Origin: an uncultured Dongia sp.
Lineage (GTDB): Bacteria; Pseudomonadota; Alphaproteobacteria; Dongiales; Dongiaceae
Direction: 5' to 3'
Assembly (NCBI RefSeq): GCF_936916975.1
Contig: NZ_CAKZGO010000007.1
Span: 1 to 64,000, forward strand
DNA: 64,000 nt
The position numbers and the translations under genes were made by a program. Shown here piece after piece: positions 59,880 to 64,000 of this stretch. The notes beneath the pieces are model-generated. The model saw only the letters and a list, made by a program, of their open reading frames with translations. It did no database searches and was not told the DNA's origin. Position 1 is the first letter of the stretch. Each line of letters opens with the position of its first letter.

Positions 59880-60095
59880 ATGGAAGATGTCAAAGACAGC
59901 AACGGGACCATCCTCGCCGACGGTGATTCCGTGACCCTCATCAAGGATCTCAAGGTGAAGGGCAGCTCGATCACCCTCAAGCGCGGCACGCGGGTCAAGA
60001 ACATCCGCCTCACCAGCGACCCGGCCGAAATCGAATGCAATGTCGAGAAGGTGAAGGGCCTGGTGCTGAGGACCGAGTTCGTCAAGAAGGCGTGA
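59880..60095 (+). CDS. PhnA/YjdM-like alkylphosphonate utilisation-family protein (C-terminal domain)
   Basis: A 71-residue protein equal to the C-terminal domain of PhnA/YjdM ([38 protein letters not shown] and [20 protein letters not shown]). The N-terminal zinc ribbon of longer members is absent, as in many alphaproteobacteria. Despite the family name a phosphonate role is not established. Confidence 0.9.
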   Translation: MEDVKDSNGTILADGDSVTLIKDLKVKGSSITLKRGTRVKNIRLTSDPAEIECNVEKVKGLVLRTEFVKKA

Positions 60096-60104
60096 GCATC
60101 GCTT

Positions 60105-61181
60105 TCACTGCGTCTGGACCATTTCCGCGCTGACACCGTAGCCGCCATCGAGCCAGGTGACGATCTCGCGTGCGGCAGCGTGGTCGTTGGCGGCATAGCG
60201 TGCCCGTAGTTGCGCCTTCGCGGGCCCCATGTCGCTCAGCGCGCAATCCTGCAGCAGATCGAGATCTGCCGTCACCATCGCCGCAAGCGTCGGCCCCAGA
60301 ACGATCCGCGCCGCCGCATCGAATGCCGCCGTCGCATCATACGCGTCCGCCAAGCGATAGCTGTCGCGGAGGGTGAGGGCAGGGATGCGCGTCAGGATTG
60401 GCTGCAAAGCGGGATTGACCGCGTGCCCCGCGACTACAGCCTCCAAGGCGGCGGGCCGCCCGGTAAATCCGCGCAGATGCAGATGCTGCGACATGCGCGG
60501 CCCGTCATTGACCGGGTAGTTATCCCACAGGAACGGCTTGCGGCGCATCTGCTCCGCAACGCGGGCGAGATCCGCTGGATCGAATGTCGTCGAGCAGACC
60601 TTGTCACCGGTCCAGAAGATATCGATGGCGGGATCGAGCCCGGCACCCAGGGTTTCGAGATAACGCGACGGCCGCGCACCGAACACCTTGTCGAGGATCG
60701 GATCGTCGGAATAGTAGCTCGGACACAGCATCACCTGCTTGGCGTTGCTATGCTCCGCACAATGCTGCGCCAGCTCGACCTGCAACTGCGCCAGGTTCGG
60801 TACGTCGCCGCGCATGTCATCGAACAGCAGCGCCAGCGTCTCGCAGCCGATCTCGTCAAGAAACCGGAGCTTGGCGTCGAGCGCCGCCCGCACCCCGGCC
60901 GCATCTTCGAGGTAGGCTTCGAACGGCGACAGGCCCACACCGAACTGCACACCGGCCGCGCGGCAGGCGGCAGCAAAATCCGCCAGGGCCAGCGCCTCGT
61001 CCGCGGGATGCGCCTCGCGCCAACGCCGGCGCAGGAACGCATCGGCCTTTGGCGCATAGATGAAGAAGCGATAGCCATGCCCAGCCAGGAACCGCATGGT
61101 CGCCATACGCGCCGGCCAATCCCATGCCGTGCCGAAATAGCCCTCGACCAGACCTAGTCCCGATCCCGGCATCGACATCAT
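60105..61181 (-). CDS. GH84-like beta-N-acetylglucosaminidase domain protein
   Basis: A 358-residue protein resembling the catalytic barrel of GH84 (bacterial NagJ, human O-GlcNAcase). It starts with GLVEGYFGTAWDWPARM, matching the family's EGFYG-PW opening, and has the neighbouring catalytic acids Asp121-Asp122 in LLFDDMRGD. WDNYPVNDG matches the family's late substrate loop. No signal peptide or accessory domains are present, so it is a compact, probably cytosolic enzyme. Its start overlaps the stop of the DUF3303 gene by four bases. Confidence 0.82.
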   Translation of the reverse strand: MMSMPGSGLGLVEGYFGTAWDWPARMATMRFLAGHGYRFFIYAPKADAFLRRRWREAHPADEALALADFAAACRAAGVQFGVGLSPFEAYLEDAAGVRAALDAKLRFLDEIGCETLALLFDDMRGDVPNLAQLQVELAQHCAEHSNAKQVMLCPSYYSDDPILDKVFGARPSRYLETLGAGLDPAIDIFWTGDKVCSTTFDPADLARVAEQMRRKPFLWDNYPVNDGPRMSQHLHLRGFTGRPAALEAVVAGHAVNPALQPILTRIPALTLRDSYRLADAYDATAAFDAAARIVLGPTLAAMVTADLDLLQDCALSDMGPAKAQLRARYAANDHAAAREIVTWLDGGYGVSAEMVQTQ

Positions 61182-61459
61182 TTATCCAGAAACGGGTCCA
61201 CCACCGCCCGGGTGTCCTTGCTCGGCACTACCGGCACGATCTCGAAGATGACGCCGAAGCCGCGCCAGGACAGGACCCATTCCTGCAGGAGCGTGAGATC
61301 GGCGCATTCCATCAGCTGGAAGCAGCGCGCAAAATTGGGCTCGATCCAGCTGTCGACATAGCGCAGCCCCTCCGGCAACGATCGCCCGCCTTCGCGCACG
61401 CGCTGATAGACCGGCACCATGTCGTTGTCCTTGAAACGCTCGATCACCATGAACAGCAT
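61178..61459 (-). CDS. DUF3303 family protein
   Basis: A 93-residue protein with the pattern MLFMVIERFKDNDMVPVYQR and VDSWIEPNFARCFQLME of DUF3303, a ferredoxin-like fold family of unknown function. A TTG 28 bases earlier would overlap the AhpD-like gene; the ATG at 61459 is preferred. Its stop overlaps the GH84-like start by four bases, so the genes are coupled. Confidence 0.8.
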   Translation of the reverse strand: MLFMVIERFKDNDMVPVYQRVREGGRSLPEGLRYVDSWIEPNFARCFQLMECADLTLLQEWVLSWRGFGVIFEIVPVVPSKDTRAVVDPFLDK

Positions 61460-61469
61460 GAAGGGCTCC

Positions 61470-62054
61470 TCAACTCGCTTTGCCAAGACTCATCGCCGCG
61501 CGAAAATCCGGATCGCTGTCGAGGAACGTCGCTTCAGGCGTTGTCCCCATGGCGTCGAAAAAGCGACTGACGAAACAGCGGAATGCCGCACACAAAGCGA
61601 TGTCGCAGATCTGCACATCCGTGAACCCCGCCGCACGCAACGGCGCGATATCGGCCGCCGTGATCTTGGAGGCGTCCGTGGCGATCTTCTCGGCATAGGT
61701 CAGCATGGCGACGTCCTTCGCGCTGAGCCCCGCGTTGCGGAAGTCGCTGTGTACAGCAAGGACGCGCTCCTTCGATCCCAGCTCGCCGATCAGCTGCTTA
61801 CCGTAAACATGCGAGCAATAGGTCGAGGGAATCTGCTTGGCGGCAATGAGTGTGATGAGCCGCCATTCCCGCATGCCAAGCGAGAAGCCGGCGCGGATCT
61901 TGTCGGAAAAATCGGCATAGATCGGCAGCAGATCCGGCCGCGCCGTGAAGCATTGAATCGCTTCCATGACGAAACCCAGCTGCGCCTTCTGCGCCCCGTA
62001 GATCTCCGCCACCCGCCCCGCGGCGTCGGCCTCAGCGATGGTCTTCAGGAACAT
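61470..62054 (-). CDS. AhpD-like/carboxymuconolactone decarboxylase family protein
   Basis: A 194-residue helical protein of the AhpD-like peroxidase-related group. The active-site helix reads PSTYCSHVYGKQL: one Cys and the His are kept, but the first Cys of the usual CxxC is replaced by Ser. Without the pair a standard disulfide peroxidase mechanism is doubtful. First gene of a reverse-strand group with DUF3303 and the GH84-like gene. Confidence 0.8.
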   Translation of the reverse strand: MFLKTIAEADAAGRVAEIYGAQKAQLGFVMEAIQCFTARPDLLPIYADFSDKIRAGFSLGMREWRLITLIAAKQIPSTYCSHVYGKQLIGELGSKERVLAVHSDFRNAGLSAKDVAMLTYAEKIATDASKITAADIAPLRAAGFTDVQICDIALCAAFRCFVSRFFDAMGTTPEATFLDSDPDFRAAMSLGKAS

Positions 62055-62261
62055 CGAGCTCTCCTGGTGTTACGTGCTGTGCACAGCCTAGCAGAAAGGG
62101 AGCAAAGGCGGGAACCCGGAGCCTGAGGATCGACGCGCGTCCAACGTCATGTGCCTGCGCGTCGGTTTGCCACTTCACCTTTCGGCAAATATGCCTTGAT
62201 GCAGTCGCGAAATGACTGCAGTTTATCGATGTAAATTAGCATATTCAAACAATCGGACTCC

Positions 62262-62774
62262 ATGGTGGCGACGGAAGAACACGACGACATCCCCAGCATT
62301 CAGCGCCTCCATACCTATTGGCAAAGCCTCGCGGGTGGCGCTGTGCCTGACAGAAGCCAGATCGACCCCGCAGCAATCAAGCTGCTGCTGCCGTATATCT
62401 GCATCGTCGATTTCGAGGATAATCCATTCCGGGTGTACTACCGGCTGACCGGCACCAAGGTCGACGAGTTCAACGGTTTCAACCTGACCGGCACTTATCT
62501 TGACCAGCTGCTCAAGGACGACTCGAGTGGTGGTGCTGCCCATATCCAGGCCTATTACCGCCGCTGCTGGGAAACCAGTGCACCTTGTTTCAGTTCTTAT
62601 CCGTGGCCGACCCGCTCCGGCGGCCATCTCAGCGTAAAATTCGCCATGTTTCCATTGAAGGTGGCGGGTGCCACAAGGCAAGCCATCGCCATCGAAGACT
62701 GGGAATACTCGTTTGAACCGATCGCCACGGAAGCAGTGCCGTTGCCGGGGGATAAGCTCAAGACGGGTGATTGA
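62262..62774 (+). CDS. PAS_5-family domain protein
   Basis: A 170-residue single-domain protein of the same type as that at 59.2 kb. Matching landmarks are LHTYWQSLAGGAVPDRSQIDP, FEDNPFRVYYRLTGTKVDEFNGFNLTGTYLDQLL and the beta-rich KFAMFPLKVAGATRQAIAIEDWEY. No output domain or membrane segment. Single gene. Confidence 0.8.
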   Translation: MVATEEHDDIPSIQRLHTYWQSLAGGAVPDRSQIDPAAIKLLLPYICIVDFEDNPFRVYYRLTGTKVDEFNGFNLTGTYLDQLLKDDSSGGAAHIQAYYRRCWETSAPCFSSYPWPTRSGGHLSVKFAMFPLKVAGATRQAIAIEDWEYSFEPIATEAVPLPGDKLKTGD

Positions 62775-62800
62775 GGCGCGCCGATGCGCTGAGCTTCACC

Positions 62801-63328
62801 TCACATCATGCCCATATGGCCCAGAAGCAGTTCGTCGGCGGTCAGCTTCTGCTCCTTGGAGAGTACGGCATAGAGATCGAGAGTCGGCCCCTTGATCGCT
62901 TGCATCATCTCCATATGCGCCATCATATGCTGATCCATCAACTTGAGCCGCTCCGGCAAGGGCAGGGACGCGGCATGATGCTTCATCATGCCGCCCTGGT
63001 TCATCATGTCCATTCCCATCCCTTGGCCCTGGCCCATCATACCGCTCTTCATCATGCCGTTCATGAGCTCATTCATGCGCTTGGCATTAGTGCGGCGCGC
63101 CTCGGCATAGACGTTCCATTGCGGCGCCTGGGTATCGTTGATCTTGAGCTCGGTCTTCAGGAAGGCGAGCTGTCCCTCGATATGCTGGACCCCGTGCATC
63201 ATGCCCATCGTGGGCATGCCCCCGTTCATCATACCGGGACCCATCATGCCCTGCGGGGCCTGCTGTGCGGTGGCGACGGATGTGGTGAGCAAGGCAGCGA
63301 CGACAGCGCCGAAAATCGAAGCGCGCAT
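62801..63328 (-). CDS. Met-rich Spy/CpxP-like periplasmic protein
   Basis: A 175-residue exported protein. Signal peptide ends near VATAQ (residue 22). Of 175 residues 30 are Met, mostly in MM, GMM and HMM clusters. The helical core resembles the LTxxQ family (Spy/CpxP), with LKTELKINDTQAPQWNVYAEARR and LSKEQKLTADEL. Spy-type proteins act as periplasmic chaperones; the Met and His clusters suggest copper or silver binding, which is inferred. Confidence 0.8.
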   Translation of the reverse strand: MRASIFGAVVAALLTTSVATAQQAPQGMMGPGMMNGGMPTMGMMHGVQHIEGQLAFLKTELKINDTQAPQWNVYAEARRTNAKRMNELMNGMMKSGMMGQGQGMGMDMMNQGGMMKHHAASLPLPERLKLMDQHMMAHMEMMQAIKGPTLDLYAVLSKEQKLTADELLLGHMGMM

Positions 63329-63511
63329 GGAATCCTCCTATGGCAGCTTCGATAAGCCTAGGCCGTCCCGGCAGAAGCACTTTGATCTGGATCAAGCGCG
63401 CCGTTCAGCTCCCTCTTCTTTCAAGGAGAGGGTTGGGGTGGGTGCTGCCAGCGACATAAAGAGCCTTGCGCGCCATGACCTGCGACCCCAGTTCCGGCAC
63501 ATCCACGCTCA

Positions 63512-64000
63512 TCACCCCTTCCGCGCCTTCACCGAGAAACTGAGCGGCAAGTTGGGCTCGCCCGCCGGCATCCTGAACATCCGGTCCGGGCCCTCAACCA
63601 GTTTCGGCCACATCGCCCAGGCGAGGCTGTCATGTTCTTTGAAATATGTGAGCATCAGGCCTGCGTCCATCAGCGCGCTGAGGATGTCGCCGATGCCGTG
63701 TATGAATTCATGGGTGCGCGTGTTAGCGAGCTTGATGTCCTCGCCGGTATAAGTCGTGTCAGCATCGAAGATGAGGGGTGCTGCCTGGAAGTAGTCGAAG
63801 GTGGGCAGCAGCGGGCCGCTGGCCGTGCTGCCCGCGTCGCGGTCGGGCTGGTCGAGGGTGAAGGCAAACGGATGGCCTTCGAGGAGATAGAGCTCACCAC
63901 CGGGCTTCAGCATTGCCGCCACCACCTTGGCCCAGCCGCGGATGTCCGGCAGCCAGTTGATGGCGCCCCAGGTGACATAGGCGCGGTCGAAGCGCTCGGT
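63512..64000 (-). CDS. SAM-dependent methyltransferase, 5' end cut by window edge
   Basis: At least 162 residues of the C-terminal part of a class I methyltransferase. The visible start is RFDRAYVTWGAINWLPDIRGW, then VVAAMLKPGGELYLLEGHPFAF (motif after the SAM site). The SAM-binding glycine motif would lie beyond 64000. The acceptor is unknown. Confidence 0.8.
   Translation of the reverse strand, partial: TERFDRAYVTWGAINWLPDIRGWAKVVAAMLKPGGELYLLEGHPFAFTLDQPDRDAGSTASGPLLPTFDYFQAAPLIFDADTTYTGEDIKLANTRTHEFIHGIGDILSALMDAGLMLTYFKEHDSLAWAMWPKLVEGPDRMFRMPAGEPNLPLSFSVKARKG

Overview
This 64 kb window is GC-rich, densely coded chromosome from an alphaproteobacterium, most likely of the Rhodospirillales. 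The evidence is the rRNA operon tail 23S-5S-tRNA-fMet, the eno-ftsB-pdhA-pdhB-pdhC-lpdA-lipA-coq10 run, a pdhB carrying its own lipoyl domain, a glnB-glnA pair, and a tRNA-His gene that still encodes G-1. The order is inferred from gene content and not proven. No phage, insertion sequence, CRISPR array or plasmid module was seen.

Layout. 0-1 kb: 3' end of 23S rRNA, 5S rRNA, initiator tRNA. 1-3.4 kb: two reverse-strand envelope genes, a DUF4105 membrane protein and a patatin lipoprotein. 3.4-13.7 kb: a sugar or polyol catabolic locus. A DeoR-type repressor and a zinc alcohol dehydrogenase face away from an ABC importer (ATPase, permease, binding protein), an AraD-type epimerase, an AraB-type kinase, a predicted class I aldolase and a PfkB kinase. 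No AraA isomerase is present, so the substrate is probably a ketopentose or pentitol. 13.7-15.2 kb: a cobalamin riboswitch ahead of the cobalt transporter genes cbtB and cbtA. 15.2-17.8 kb: a chemoreceptor and a separate secreted sensor-domain protein. 18-28.7 kb: YihY-family protein, enolase, FtsB-like protein and the pyruvate dehydrogenase/lipoate operon with two small Cys-containing proteins inside it. 29-32 kb: lon, HU and tRNA-Val.

32-47.5 kb is mixed metabolism and signalling: GNAT, nitrilase-family amidohydrolase with a hairpin-rich leader, a second chemoreceptor, and glnB-glnA behind a near-consensus sigma-54 promoter with an NtrC-like palindrome. It continues with flavin amine oxidase, a papain-like protease fused to an alpha/beta hydrolase, a DAO-type oxidase, a DUF805 protein, an aminotransferase, a TylF-type methyltransferase, tRNA-His, DNA-3-methyladenine glycosylase, DUF1467 and methylmalonyl-CoA epimerase. 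47.7-50.8 kb is a cell-surface island of two paralogous secreted FecR-domain proteins flanking a protein with a PEP/VPLPA-CTERM-like tail. 50.8-55.2 kb: SnoaL-like protein, Sel1-repeat protein, NnrD/NnrE, GNAT, tRNA-Leu. 55.2-59 kb: tig, clpP, clpX. 59-64 kb: two PAS_5-like proteins, a PhnA/YjdM-like protein, a GH84-like protein, DUF3303, an AhpD-like protein, a Met-rich Spy-like protein and a methyltransferase cut by the window edge.

The most promising points for follow-up are the papain-hydrolase fusion, the FecR/CTERM surface island, the kinase-aldolase pair in the pentose locus, the hairpin leader before the nitrilase gene, the possible RNA gene after tRNA-His, and the detached sensor domain beside a chemoreceptor. 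Nothing here is a clear-cut undescribed defence or mobile system.
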